Source: Colius striatus
Lineage: Eukaryota > Chordata > Aves > Coliiformes > Coliidae
Reading direction: 5' to 3'
NCBI RefSeq assembly: GCF_028858725.1
Contig: NC_084760.1
Location: forward strand, 82,218,367 to 82,282,366
Length of the DNA: 64,000 nt
Below the pieces are notes generated by a model. It saw nothing but the letters and a program-made list of their open reading frames with translations. It had not been told where the DNA came from and did not search any database. Each line of letters opens with the position of its first letter. Position 1 is the stretch's first letter. The translations under genes and the position numbers were made by a program. Below are positions 39,401 through 54,400 of the stretch, piece after piece.

Positions 39401-42400
39401 CACTTTCATCTCACCCAGTCCTTGCCAAGGGAAGACAGAATATCATATAGCTCCAATGCTGAGGTGATTACCAGAACCAGAACATACATCTGCATGTAGA
39501 CATGCAACATAAATGAGATTAAAATTCATGCCGGAAGAGATCCCAGGAGGTCCATGGTCTAACTTTCTGCTCAAAGCAGAGACAGCTCAGAGCATTATCC
39601 AATCTGCATGCAGGTAGAGACTGCACAACTACTCTGGAGAAGAGGAGGTTAAGGTGGCTTTCTTCTTTCCTTCCATTTCATACACTAGTCCACCAAATAG
39701 CAGCATTACTCTTTCTGAGTAGGAGGAACATGCTAATCCATTCACAGGTTCTTTTCATTTTCCTTTTTACAGAGATTTCTGGTCTCTTTTATTTGGAATA
39801 ATTTACACAACTAGAGAATGGTGGCTTCACAGGTGCAAGAATTCAGGGTCAGTAGCAGCACGCTACTTTCACCAACACTGTTACCCTGCAGTTGCTAAAA
39901 CCCCATAGGCCAGAAGCAGAGCTACGTGGTAAACTAAGGAAGGAATCAAAGGAACACAATAGCACACACAGCATGAAGCCTCTCGTTTTGTGTCCTGGTG
40001 CTACGCTCACGTAGCAGAGTACACAGCTACAGCAACTTGAAGCAGAAGACAGCTTAGTGTGGAACTTACAGCCCTGCTAACAGCATCAGCTCCAGTCTGC
40101 AAAGCTACAGCACCTATGATCCTGTGCCACAGCGGCCATCCTGACCAGAAGCCACTCTGCTGCTAAACTAAGTGCATGCAATACTTCAGCTACAGGAAAG
40201 TAATTTGTCTTGAGGTAAGCCGTATGTGAACATATTGTTTGGTAACTGGTGGTGTGCACGCTCTCACCCTGTGGTGAATGCCAGATCACTCCAGGTAGCT
40301 GTCCCCAAAGGGAGGATGCATTTCATTTCCAGTATGCAGCCTTCAGCCTAGCTCAGAAGTGTGGCACTCAAAAATCAATTAGCATTGAAAAAGAGACCAT
40401 TTTTAAAACTAGCTCTTCAAACATGGACAGACTCATGCTGAGAAATCAAAACCCAGCAGAATGCTAAACATTTTTCAAAGATAAAATTCAAAAGCACAAC
40501 CAAAACATTTTAAAGACAGTATTACAATCAGCCTGTCCCTCCAGCTAAGCTTTGAACTTACGCGCACAGCCTTCGGTCAAACTATTACATTACAGTGTCT
40601 TGGAAAGTAAAATAGCCCAAACCTCAATAAGGCAAAAGTAGCAGTTGGGATTTGATTCACAGAAGCAAGACCCCAAAATTCTTTAAGCAGTTTGAATAAT
40701 TCACATAACAGGTCTTGACACATCTCTCCAGCAATTAAGCTATGATCATACATCAGAATTTATTTGCAATGCTACTAGAAGAGTGGGGGAAGAAAGGCCT
40801 AAAAGCCCTTGGTTTCAAATACCTTAATTCACACTGCACTTCATGAAAGGAGGCGAGAAGTTTTGTTTTGCAAGAAAGCAGCTCAAACTTCTTTCACGAA
40901 TGCTTCCTATTATACAGGATTATTGTATATTCACAGCAATCTGTTATAACCTTAGGGTATTTTGCATGTAAAAGTCTCAAAGAAAAAAAGGTAGAAAATT
41001 CCAGTAACCCTAAATAAAATTACCTGGAGACCTTTTTGTCCATAAGCTGGGAACGAAGCCTGAAAATTTACAAAACCTGCACAAGGTTGCTTAGTTGCAA
41101 CAAAGCAGAACAAGACCTCCACTCCCAGCCATCCCATGAGATGCAATATACCAATGCTAATAATATTACTCCAATCATTTTGAAATTAAGAACTCTGTCT
41201 GGTTAGACTTGTAAATACAGCTAAAGCTGACAGTTAAAACTAGACAGCTTTTTGATTAAGAGGTTGTAAAGCCAGAAGGTAGCAAACACTCCCCTCTGAG
41301 ATGCAACCTTAGTCACCTACTCCAATCAGTGCCATATAGGCTCTGCATCATCCTGCATGTCTTACTGCATAGCAGAAATCAGCAGCCTTAACCCAAAGAT
41401 GCTCATTTTCCTGAGCATATCAAGACCCACTGCCTATCAGCTGGCTGCTCTTAAACACCATGGTAGATCTTTAAACCTTAGCTTTTAACCTGTACAGCAG
41501 TCTCCAAACTTTTTTGACCATATATCCCCGAGTAAAAAACTTACTGGCCATGCACACCCAACATAAGTATACAGTTATATTGATACACTGCTTTAGAATG
41601 TATTTACTACATTTATTGTGTTCATTTTTTCAGAAATATCTGCTAGGAAGTATGTAAAAGCAAAAAGGCATAATTCAAGTTTGATTGCTCTTAGGCATCT
41701 TGCTGTGAGACTACCAGTGAATTCTGGTGTGGTACAAAAGGTTTTCATGGTTACTCCCCATAGAATCATAGAATGGTAGGGTTGGAAGGGACCTTTAGAG
41801 ATCATCCAGTCCAACCACCCTGCAGAAGCAGGTTCACCTAGATAAGGTCCCATCTCATTAAAACAGAATCTTTTCAATACTTCATGAAGTCTTGTGTTTA
41901 TAAAGTTAACCATATTGATGACATCCTACAGCACTTTGTGCAACTCTGGGTCCCACTTTACTGCTAAGTAGTTCATGGCATATTTCATTACTGAACCAGT
42001 TCATAGTGAACTCTTTATGCTGAGACATGTTATAAACATTTGTACTTCTGTGAAACCGCACAGCAAACCTCCCATATCGTGTAATTTGTTATAATACTTG
42101 TTTCTTCAAGTCTTTGGCAGTGTCTTCTATGTGTCTTCCAAAGGAATGCATTTTAATTTGGTGCCATATTGTTTTCTGCATATTATTTCAGCCATTTTAC
42201 CACAGCAGGAAGAGCAAGTGTTTCCCCAGTGTTTTGTGGCTTTTTATCTTTTGCTGTCACACAGGAAACCTCAAAAGAGGATTCTAGAAATTTACGTGTA
42301 ATGACTTTCTAAGTACCGAACTGAGTATCACTGGACTTTAACCATCACTGGTTAGACTGCTATTGCTTTTACCTGATGAAGAGCTCATGCTAAGAGCAGT

Positions 42401-45400
42401 GTCAGCTCTGCCATTTTCTTATTGTTCACTTGTTCTCATGTTATTAGTATTACCTGCAATCTGCAGTTTCTGAGGGAATCATGAAACAGCCATGTAGTTT
42501 AAAGAAGGTTCTTTTAGTTGCAATTAGATAATACAGCAATCCATTTAACAAGGCACATGTGAACTGAGATACACAGGAAGTGAATGAACAAGTGAGGGTG
42601 TCCTTGTGAGCCCCTCCGCATTGAGGAACACACTCTTTTGCACAGCACTTAATGGGCTATATGACATGAGACTCTCTGACATCAACACTCATACTGAGGG
42701 CACAACTGTCAATCCAATACATTAGTAAAGATTTCTTTTTATGATTATGTTTTAAGAAACAAAAACCAGAAGTTCTCCTCACTGGATGATTTTGCACGCT
42801 CTCTGGGGAATTCTTATCTCACTTCAGGAATATCCTGGTTTTCAGCTGGGATAGAGTTAATTTTCTTCCTAGTAGCTGGTACAGGGCTATGTCTTGGATT
42901 TGTGATGAAAAAAGTGTTGATTAAGACAGGAATGTTCTAGTTACCGCTGAGCAGTGCTTGCACAGTGTCAAGGCCTCTTCTGCTTCTCACCCTGCCCTGC
43001 CAACAAGTGGGCTGGGGGTATACAAGGGGCTGGGAGGGAGCATGGCCAGGACAGCTGACCCCAACTAGCCAAAGGGCTATTCCATACCATAGGACATCAT
43101 GCCCAGTACATAAACTGGGGGGAGGTGGTGGGGAGAGGCAATATGCTGCTCAGGCATCGGTCAGCGGGTGGAGAGCAACTGCATTGGGCATCACTTGTTT
43201 ATTTACTTTCTGTTCTTTCCTTTTTGCTATATTCCTTTTCATTACTATTGTATTTTTTATAATTATTATTGTTATTTTATCTCATTTTCATTAGTAAACT
43301 TATCTCAACCCACAATTTTTACTATTCCATGATTCTTCTCACTGTCTCACTGAAGGGAAGAGGAAGGGGGGCAGGGGAAGGAAGGTAGGCAGCGAGCAAG
43401 TGGCTGCATGGTGCTTAGTTGCTGTCTGGGTTGAAATCATAACAAGAGGCCACCTACATTCCTCAACATATCTGACAACAATTAAAGAGATATTTCTGAT
43501 GGAGTGAAGCTCTGAGGCACAACAAACACAGGAAAGAAAAGCAATCTCTTTCAGCCTCACATTCAAAGGATTTTGTCAACATCTGCCACATTCATAAACT
43601 TCTACATTTTTTCCCTGGTCTAAATACAACAGGCAGAAGCAGAAGAGAGAGATTCAGAAGTGGATGGGGCATGAGGGGGAGAGATGGTGCTGATGAGCAA
43701 GTACTGGAATTTATTTAGCTTGAGCTCATATGTATCACAGCCAGGCAGCATCACCAGTGAGAACGTTTTCTAGCTGCAGTCACTGTTACTGAACCTCCAC
43801 TTTTCATTTGTGCTTTGGGAGCAGGAGGGAGAAAATGGGAGGGTAGTTCAGATTTTACTATGCTGATTCATACTAAGCATTCAAGCCAATTCTACTTTAA
43901 ATTTGTTAGAACACGCATAGCCTGCAAGGACTAACAGGCTTCTTTCTCTGTCTCTTAAAAGATAGTCAGATCTTACTCCAGGGTAAGCAAGCACATGGAA
44001 TTCTTCCAATAGCCACTGGACACACACCATGCTACACAACAGTCCCAGCATGGAGAGACCATTAAGAGCTTAGGTATCTGAGAATACATTAAAATTCATT
44101 CTCTTTTAGTGAAAATAAAGAGTGTAGCATGTTGTCTCATCACCATACGGTGTGCACTCCTTGTTCTGTTTCCTCAGAAAAGCATATACAAATATTCTTG
44201 TAGCCTCTGATGTGCTGACCCTACAGCTTTAAAAAACTAAATCACAGTGCAGAAGGTGGAGAAGGTTTTGTTTATGCATGCAACCAGCACTTGCAATTAT
44301 GTTTGGAGATGGGAGAGGAAGACTATTAAAACTTTACCATCACAGAAGGCCAATCACGTTAACAAAGCAAACAAGATGTTACTGTATTTTTCTGCTTTCT
44401 AGATTCATTTTTTTGCAATTAGTGGCCTGCAGCTAACTCTCCTCAGAAGTCTAAAGTCACACTCATCTTGCATTGTTCATAGTAGACTACACTAAACAAA
44501 TGACTTAAAAAATGCTAACAGAAACAAGTAAACTAACAGAACCGAGTAAACTATTCCGTCCAACAGCAGAGAGGAGTTCATGCGTTGCAACAGCAAAGCT
44601 TAAATGCACCACTGACAACTCTTTCACATCCAAGCTGGAAAGCAATGAGAGTGAGGCACACAATTAACCTACATGCAACATGCAAAGTCATCAGTGCCAC
44701 AACATAAAAGCAACTCCAAACTCATAAAGAAAACCTAAATAAGACATACTGATAGTAAGCCCTTTTATCAAGACATCAGCATGTACAAACTGGAGCCTAT
44801 CAGACAGCTACACTGATGCCAACTTAAATAAGCAGCATGCTTCCTGTCTAGCTATCAAAATTCTCAAACCTAACACTTTTGAAGTGTATACCAGGTATAG
44901 AACACAATTCTTCTCCCTCTGTTGTGGTTTAATATTTAAAAGATGCAGCTTTTGTCAAGCAAAAGCAAGAACAAGTTCTGCCAACAAAATGCCTTATCCT
45001 CAGTCACTCCATTTTTAATGTCATATACCATCATTCGTTCTTGTGGCTGGAACTTAATGTTTCCAAAGGCCAGGCAAGAAAAATAATTGTTTTATCTAGG
45101 CTCTGTTTAAAGGAACCCACCTCCCGCTCCCCATAGATCAGATGAATCTCACTCTTTTTAGTCACCAGAGAAGGAATTTGCGCCCTGAGAGAATCACAGA
45201 ATGTCAGGGATTAGAAGGGACCTCTGAAGACCATCTAGTCCAACCCTGTTGCTAAAGCAGGTCCACTTAGATCTGGTCACACAGGAACAGACCCTTTAAA
45301 AAAAAAAAAAAAATCACAAGCATCCTCAGTCATCCTCAAGAGCCCATTATCACCCAAGAGCAATACATTTGTATGAAAAAAAAAGTGAAGGCAAAGTTCT

Positions 45401-48400
45401 AGATAACTTTTTCCCTCAACTTTCATGCAAACTTGTGCTTTTCTTAACTTTGTGTTCAGTATAATTCTGGCTCTTAACTGCCACAAGCTTTCCTAAAGAC
45501 TACAATGAAGACTGGTAGTGTCCTTAGGAGAGTCTCAGCTTCTCTCCTGAAGGACGCGCCTCAGCCAGCATTGTTGATTCCAAGGTGGGCAGGTTCAAGA
45601 CAGTAGCGAATTCAGACCGTCACATTTAAACAGGATGACTATGGCAAAGAAGATTTAGACTATCAAGTAAAAAGCCTACAGTAACTCTGCCATGATGTCA
45701 ACAGTGTCTAAACAATACCACATCTGACACCAATACTAATAGTGAGATTTTGGAAGAGAATTTGGGCTCTTAGGATTTTTCCTGCCCCTTATAATCTACT
45801 GCTCACTTCTGCTTACATGGGTACACTATAACAAGTTACCCCCATGCCAGTCAGTAGTCACATCACAGGCAAGATGAAAATTCATCTTTTTTTGAGGGGA
45901 ACTTGTTTGTGCTGGAAAGAAAGGAAGAGCTAGGTTTCCTCTTTTTATACTACTAGCAGATATGGATATTTTCCTTGTAGTCATGTGGCTACTTAAAAAT
46001 AATAAAGAAATGGATCACCTTTATCTTGACATGCAATAACAGCATGCTTTTACTTTCCCTCATCAGTGCCCAGAGAGACAAAAAGAACAATATTTATTTG
46101 AATGTGGAAAAAATGCCATCAACCTTCCATTAATCCATTTCTTACACTTGTCTCAGTTGACAAGACAAGGTATGTCCTTGAAGATACACGTTCTATCTCC
46201 TTTTAGGTATCACAGAGTTTTTCTTAGATAATTTCAACAACTCTTTAAAATCAGCCCGTAGAAAAGATCCCACACATAAGAGTACAACACATAACCATAG
46301 AGAGGAGTTTTTTTTGTGTGTCCAGAAGGCATAATAGTATTCCAAACACTTGCCTGGAGAAAGAGCACACCTTGCAAATATTACGGCCTCTGAAATGAGA
46401 GTGCACATGTAGGCTCTTAACAGGTTTATAAAACATGACCTGAATTAAAAATGCTTCTTTCAAAAAGAATTTAGAAGTGTAAGTTCACTTCCAAAATATG
46501 ATTATAAAGTTATTACCCCACAAAGCTACAGAACATTTACAAACTTGGAGTATTTGTATTTGACATTGCTCAAACTACTCATAGTGAAAATAATTCCACG
46601 CACTCATACTGTTTTGCTACTGTGCTACTGTCATCTCACTTATGAGAAATTAAGTGCACAAAAATCTCACCCCAGAGAAGCTAAGTGGGAACTCTGCTTT
46701 CAGAAGGACTCCTTTTAAAAGGCAGGCTGCTTAATTTAAGTCTGTAACACACAATAACACATCATTTGAATGGAATATATTATTGCACTATGGGATCAGT
46801 CATATTTAGTAAAAAAAAACCAAAACCATCAAACAAACCTGAACTGGAGAAGTTACTGGCTTAGGATCTGCTATAAGGTTTTACTGAAATACTGAAATTA
46901 GTCTGTAAAGTAGAGGTGGTCTCTGCCAGAGAAAAGAACAAAAAAACCAAACCAGACCAGACCAAACAAACAAAAAAAACCCCACAAAAAAACCCACCAC
47001 CTTTCTCCCTTTCAGTTGTCTCCACTAATATAGGTCATTTATAAGCTTTTCAAAGCTGATGAATTAACAAAGTTTTGACTAAATGAAACCGAACAGGAAA
47101 TGTTATTTCTCCTATTTTAATCCACAAATTAAAATACATACACACACATACACAATGTGTTAAAATCAGTAAATTTCTTGTCAGGAGCAGAGTCAAAACA
47201 TTGTAGCAAAGTGAAAATTATTTAACTGGAAAGAATTTCTTAATCAAGTTATTTAGAGAAGGAAAAAGTAAATTTTTCAGAACTTAGCTTCACAATAAAG
47301 CTACCTTATGTCTAAACAAATGCAGATGAGTACAAATCTCACCTAGGAAATTAATGATCCCATACAAAACCATATTAGACTGAAAGACACACAAGCACAT
47401 GTCAAAAATCAAAGACTCCCATCAAGTGTATGAACAAGTGGGTGATTTATCCTCTGATTAGCTAGAATGAACAATTTTAATACCGGACTTAACGTTTACT
47501 GAATGCAAACCTACATGTTTTTAACAGCTCTGCAAACCAATAACATAAAAGAGTGCAAGCACAAAAGTAGTTTAAAATAGATTATTCCAATTTTAAGGCT
47601 TCAGTTCATCAATTTAAAATTATTATTAAAACCAGGCAGGTAGTTTTCAAACCAGATGAGGTCAGGTTTTCTGTTTATTATCTCTTGTGCTACCAACACT
47701 TTCTTTCCTCCAACATCATAACCTCCAACAACCACCTCTAGTATTACAAACCCAAGACAAAGATTTCATGTACAGAGAAAGCAGAACAATGTATTTCCAA
47801 GCAATACTGACCTCATTATCATTAAAGTTTTAAAAGATACAACCATAAGAGAAACACAAAAACATGCAAGCACAGCAATTTGTCCTAAAAATGAACAAAA
47901 CCCTACCATCTTAAAACCCACAATGAGCTAGACTGAACCCAGAACCCTGGATGCAGACCCCAGACTGTTTTATCATTATAAGCTCAAAATAAACCCCCAT
48001 ATGATAGATTCTGGTTTTACTTTCACCACTAGCTCTTAGGAGAACTTCAAAGACTAGTGGTTCGATGCAGCAGTTTGTCCCATGATCTTACAGTTTTTCA
48101 AAAGTGTCACATCCCATACCTTAAACGTCTTTAGATTACTTAAATGGGTTCAAGAATGAAATAAAGACTGCTCCAAGGCACTGAACTAACAAAAGTCTCG
48201 TTTACTTGTATGTGTGCCTCGTGGCTGGACTTGCTGTAACTGGCTATGATCAAGGCTTCTTACAGACACAGCATCACCTTGTTTTCTTCCACGTGGATTT
48301 TTCTAAGATCTAAAAAAGCCAAGCTCACACTACAGCCTTTTGATATAATAGATCTCTTTTCTGAAGTTTAAAAACATCCAACTATTAGGAACAAATTTAC

Positions 48401-51400
48401 AGCAGATTAATGTCACTCATCTTTAGACACCCAGGAGCAAGTTAATCCACAGTCTCCTCTCATAAGGTGCCAAAGAAGAGGCTGTGTTGTACAACACCAT
48501 GCACTTCATCTATATTGGATGCCATTTGAAGATGTGATGAATCACCCCAGAACTATCAACTTCTTACAGCACAGAGTTGAGACTGAAGTTGCACAGATTA
48601 AAACCACCCTGAGGTGAAAATGGCCAATAACAACACAAGAAGTACTGCAGGATGGCTTGGGAGAAAAGAACAGCAGCCAGATGGAGTATTAAAGCTTTAT
48701 CTCACTAGAAAACTGGCTAGATACCATTTGCAATCCTACATCATCACTGCACAGATTTAGATAGCTACCTATCTTCAGGTAACCTCACTCCAGGTGGAGG
48801 TAGTCCAGTGCCTAGCCTGACAGCTGATCTGGTGGACACAGGGAGCTCCTCCACAAAAGGCTGACCTGCCCTGCAGCAGTTCTGCACATCCTGACTGCCA
48901 AGCCAAAAACTCTCTCAGTCATTACAAAGACAGGACCCATACCCCACATCACTCTGCCTGAGCCTTCATCACTAGGGCTGGCAACAGTCTCCTGCAGTTA
49001 AAAAAGCTCTCGGTATGCTCGCAGGCACTGCAGCAAGAAGGGCTGTGCAATAAATATTGCAGCAACATAGGAGAAGTTAAGTATGCTGAAGCCCTGACTA
49101 GAGCTACACTGTGCTTTCTAAGAGTTAGTTGTGACCTACTCTACAACCAGGATGGGTTATCCACTGGGAGTAGAGATCTCTGCAAGGTTTCTGTATCAGG
49201 TAGTCAGAGGGAAGCCAATGGGCTCTGGAAGTTGTTGAAGTCTTTGCTTGCTTGTTTCAAAAGGACAACACCAAGTAATGAAGCCACATGTCCCCAAGTT
49301 AACTAGAAGCAAAATGGGAGCAAGTTTGTTTACTTAGTACTGTTTTATGAAACAGACAGAACTGCTTGCACCACAGATTACCTGAAGTACTGTGAACTGA
49401 GTAGAGGTTTTAAGGAGAAATTAACGTCAGAGAGGATTCAGAAGGAGGAAAGAGGTAAGTACAGACCAATCATCAGTGAAAAATCAAACTGTTGTCAAAG
49501 CTCCACTCACAGTGCCCACAGAACTCCTCTCCTCACAACATGAGGATTTAGAAACAGAACAAGCAGAAGCAGTCATCTGAGAAACTGGAAGAGTCTGGCC
49601 CTCCTCTACCATTTCTCCTGTGACCTGGCAACATTTATTGCTTGATACTCACCTCTGGTGGAACTCTACTGAGCAAGGCAAGCAAGAAACATTTTTCCTG
49701 TTCAACTTCTACAGGTGCAAATCCATATTGCTTCTTACCACAATATGAACTTATTACATGTTATGGAGCTTCCTCTGAAGATGCTAGAGATTTAGTTCAG
49801 TGTCCAGCCTTCAGTGTTGTGGAGCTCTAAAGGTGCTCTAAAAAAGCAAACTCAGTTTTGCTGGTTCACATTTCATTTCTATCACACTGACTTCATCTGT
49901 GCAGCTCCTCTCAGTTTCATTACATTTTTGTTTCCAACACTAAAAGGATAAGCATTAGTGCCTTTGATTTGACTTTTCTTTCTGCCATGACCTTTCCAGC
50001 AAAATGCTGAATGCCTGAGAACCTACACTGCCATTCTGCATATAGCTACAATGCAGCTACACGAAACCAAGGTGGTTTCAGGCTCATACTAAGAAGTAAT
50101 ATAAAGTTCTGGTGTTTGACTACATGAGCACAGGTACATGAATAGAAGTAGTCTATTAAACCAACTGCTTTCTCCCATTACTGAAAAACTGCATCACAAA
50201 TCAAGCAGAGAACTTAAGTTCTGCCCCAAAGTAAGGGAGGACTGTGGCTTTTCTGTATCTAAATAATCCCTGCCAAAATTTTACTGTCAGTGATGTTAAA
50301 GATTGTCTTTAAAGAAGGTTTCAGCTTACATAAGTGACCAGTAGTTCAATCAAAGGCAACAATACGGTATGGATCAGCAGATACTGTGCAGAAATACCAA
50401 ATGAAAAAGGAGAAGAACAAAAATTTGTACCATAAAATATAAATGGATTTTAAATAACTCCATGCTGTTACTTGCCCTGCAGTGTTAGCCTGAGCAGACA
50501 TGCTTTGAAATCCACATTGATATTAAAATTAAGGGCTTACTTCTCTAACACTGGAAGGTTGAGCACATGGCATGGGAGAACAGTGGTCATAGCATTGAGT
50601 ACCCTCTCCAAACTCAGGTAGACAAGCTCCACTCTGCTAGACTTTTCTCTGACAGAAACTTTGTTAGAATATCAGGTACACATACTACACCCACGATATC
50701 TTGGCTAATCTGAAAATAATCAACATACGGCTATGGACGCACTGGTGGTTTCTTGCTTGTCTGTGCCATGCAAGTGTTAGTGCAAGTTACAAGTAAATTA
50801 GTCCTTCTCCACAAAAGCTCATTAATGAAACAGATTCAATCAGTGCCACAGAAAACAAAAGCAAGCAAAGCAGCACAAACAGGTTTTCATAAAAACTGAA
50901 TGACCATGTGAGACCACAAAAAATTCAAATTACTATAAGCAATACTAGAAGCCCAGTCAAACAGTATTTTGGGTTGATTTGGTTTCACTCTTTTACATAC
51001 CAGTTGAAGGTATCTGATCATCAGAGTTCTCATTCACCTAATTAGCTGGTGGACATGCTGAAAAGAGTAGAAAGCAGTAGATAGGTAGCAGTACTTGAGC
51101 AACATTGATAAAGGAACTGAAAGCAAATGAAGAAGAAGATTACTCATCTTTTTTCCTCCCAAGTCAAAAATCGACTGGAGTCTTTCCCCCATTCAGAAAG
51201 AAAATGCAACTTCACTACCCATATAGAGACAGTTTTAATTAGGATCTCTCAAACAGTGTAACGTCTGTGGAATTACAAGGAGGGAGGAGAGATTCCTGTT
51301 TGTACATAAGGTCTGATACTGTGTGACATGCATTGCAAAAATATACTACCCACTTTGAAAGCACATGTTCTGTTAGTCCAGAGTTTAAAACTTGGAAACA

Positions 51401-54400
51401 TTGTCCTTGCTTACTTCACAAAAATCACTGAAATTTACAAGCAGATAAACACTTTCTAACAGGAAGCATAGGCCCCAGTTCAGCTGAGTGCTTGATTTAG
51501 ATTTTCCCAAAATGGATACACAAGCTTAAGTGTGTTCCTGACTTACAGCCAACCATCACCACAAAATTTCCAATTTCAAGCTTTTCTTTACAAGCCGGCC
51601 AAGTTTAAAAACCATGGACTAAGACTCCATAATGCCTTGATGTTTAAACTATACAGATCATACCCAGTAGGACTTTCTAAAGCACACAACATCACCCTAA
51701 CTCTGCTCCAACCAAGTCACTTCAGCCTAAACATAGCATATTTCAAATACGCAAACGTGGTCCTTTACCTTTAATAACAAAGGCTTCAGTTACCAAACGC
51801 AGCATGTACAGAGGTTCATCTTTTGTTGAGAGGTCATCAATTCCTGCTCGTGCGTACATGCTGATGGCATCTCTGTAGGATCCCTCCACATAATGAAGCT
51901 TTCCTAAGATCAGCATAGCTTCTGTCATATACTTAGGCTGAAACAGAGCAGGGAGATGAAAGAGTGTTTACATGGTAAAACACCAGACAGCACGAATGAG
52001 GTACTTTGGAACAAATTATGCAGATTCATAAAGCTGTTGCGTATCAACATTGCTAACTCCACAGCTCAGACTAGGAAGGATTTAAGCATCTAGAGGTCTT
52101 AGGGCTGTGCTCATGAGACCAGCAGGCAACAAAGGCCAGGCAACTACTTTGCAGCTCAGTCTGGAAACACACAGCTTACAAGCCACCTTTTTTTTTGTTT
52201 CAGATGACCTACTCCAGTGATTCACCAGCCATAGACAGAGCACAAAAGCCTGGCATGATACACAGCAAGAAAATCCCCTGCTTTTCAACTAGGCAGAAAG
52301 CATCACTTTAGTCAAATGCTCCCCTCTCCTCTCTACATTTAATTAAACAGTGCGAAAGCTCACAAAATTTCTTAAGTTATCAAAGATTTTTCCAGCCACA
52401 GTAGAAAAACAGAAGGCATATGTGCTGTTTCTAAGATCTGTTTGGTTTCTTAAGGATTTGAAACATGCATGCAAATCTGTGTAACAAAAAAAAAATCACA
52501 GTAAAAGACATCTGTTCAGAGCCTTTTTATGCTTTGTGAAGTACGAAAAGGTTCCTAAGCCTTCATGCTCTTTTTCTTAGTACATGTAGTCAATACAGGG
52601 CCACTGCTGCATGAGTAGCCAAGTCACCACTAACAAACAGATAATAATGGCAATTCATGCAGCCAAACTTAACACCAAGGTCTGGTTCTAGCTGATACCA
52701 GAGCCAAACTACCAAGAAAGAGGGTCTGATGGACTCCTCTTCCTTCCTCTCTCATTTTCACTTTTATATATGTTGACTTCCAAGGAATTTCAAGTTATAT
52801 TCAAAGAACTCCCCCCAAAAAACCCAATACACACTTAACCCCTGGAAATAAACATGACCCCTGAAAATAAACATGATTCAAGTATAACACACGGCCTGTA
52901 AGTTTCGGGACCAAAAGTAATACAAGTCTAGAACAGACTGTTGTATTTTATCATCTTTAAAGATGGCTATGCAACTGCAAGCCCAAGATCACCAACACAG
53001 CAAGCTAGAGTCTTAAAACACTCCTAAAGCTCTGCAGCTAAGTTGACAGACATCTACCAACTGCAAACACAGATCACAAAACAAAACAAAGGCTTAACTT
53101 CCTATGACTTCTCTGTCAGAGGCTAAAAGCAATGCAAGGCTGTAATCCTCACATCACAACCTTAAAATGCTTGACAGCAGCTTGTGGCACATTTTACTTC
53201 TGAACTGGAGCTGACCAAACACACACAATTCCCTCACACCAGGGGCAGAACAGGTCACTGGGCAGTGCCAGCCTGACAACACTGTTACATGGCCATGCCC
53301 CACCACCCTAGAGAATTCCTTAACATTTACCCCAGTTCTTTCTAATTAAAAAAATGAATAAATCAACAGGATATATACTCGTGGCACACAATTTATTTAC
53401 TTACGAAAAAGCAAGTCTTCCAACAGAAGACAATGCAAAGGGGTACTGAATTAGCAATCCATTAGTAATACCTATAATACACCACTGTATACACAGGGAC
53501 GTGAACTGGCAACACCAGTATCTTCTATCAGACTAATGATCACATGAAAGAAGCGTCCAGCTGGCAAAGATTACAATGACAGAGCCTACTTACTCGTAGT
53601 TTTCCTCTGATTAAGATATTGGTCAGACACTGTTTAGCTTCACTTAGTTTTGGCTCACTCTTCTCTGTCAGTGGAATACAGTCCTTCAGTTTGGCAAAGT
53701 TTTCCTTCAAACATTCTTCCAGCAGAGCTTCTGCAAGCAGCATACTCCCATAGTCCTCTGAAAGCGCACAGCAACCAACAAGAAGCATCACTTAGAGCTG
53801 TACTGCTGATAAACAGTATTACAAAAACAAAACAACACACTTTTGAAACACAAACACAGCAATTCAAATAAAGGGATAAGGAAGAACTAGCAGTCAGAAA
53901 AAAGTTCCATTAACTTCTGAAAACAGCACATTTCCTAAGAAAAAATGAAATGGTTATCTCCTTTGAACTTTGAGATTTTCCCTAATGAAGCCTTCAGTTT
54001 TGACAGCACAGTTCATTCCTGTGTTATCACTAATGCAACAGTTAAAAATTTTCATCAAAAAACTCACTTTCAAAAGTATAAGACCAATCTTGGCAAACAT
54101 TTAAGTTCATGCTTTAGATTTACACATGCACAAGCACAAGATGCAGGCTTTGGACTACAGGTAAGCTATAGACACATTCTAGACAGCCATTACTAAAGAC
54201 ACACAAGGCTTGATCCAGTGACATAACTAACATGTCATGAAATTCTTTCTACAGTAAAATCCATTCCCATACACAGTTCCACAGAAGAGAGACTCAAACA
54301 TGGGTAGGAGCACTGTATACAACAGGAAACCTCAGGCAATGTTGCAATTATGCACTGAGAAAAGACAGTATCTCAGTGTACTTGGAGTTCTTGTACCATT

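Larger units (their letters stand above)
36029..51768 (-). other. TTC7A: TTC7A intron 3
   Basis: The longest intron in the window, 15.7 kb. It contains an (AT)n microsatellite (39090-39111), two short CR1 3'-end fragments (41758-41852 and 45192-45290, both minus) and a solo LTR on the plus strand (42831-43444). Low-complexity A/C-rich sequence occurs at about 46935-47000. Sequence around 41505-42300 reads like an old diverged interspersed repeat that I cannot name. No gene found. Confidence 0.85.

Noticed and set aside
43339..43566. A minus-strand 75-codon frame
   Set aside because: It overlaps the end of the plus-strand LTR and is antisense to it. No protein similarity is evident.
48040..48100. 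A ggttcgatgc string suggesting a tRNA T-arm
   Set aside because: No matching acceptor stem, D-arm or anticodon arm can be formed around it.
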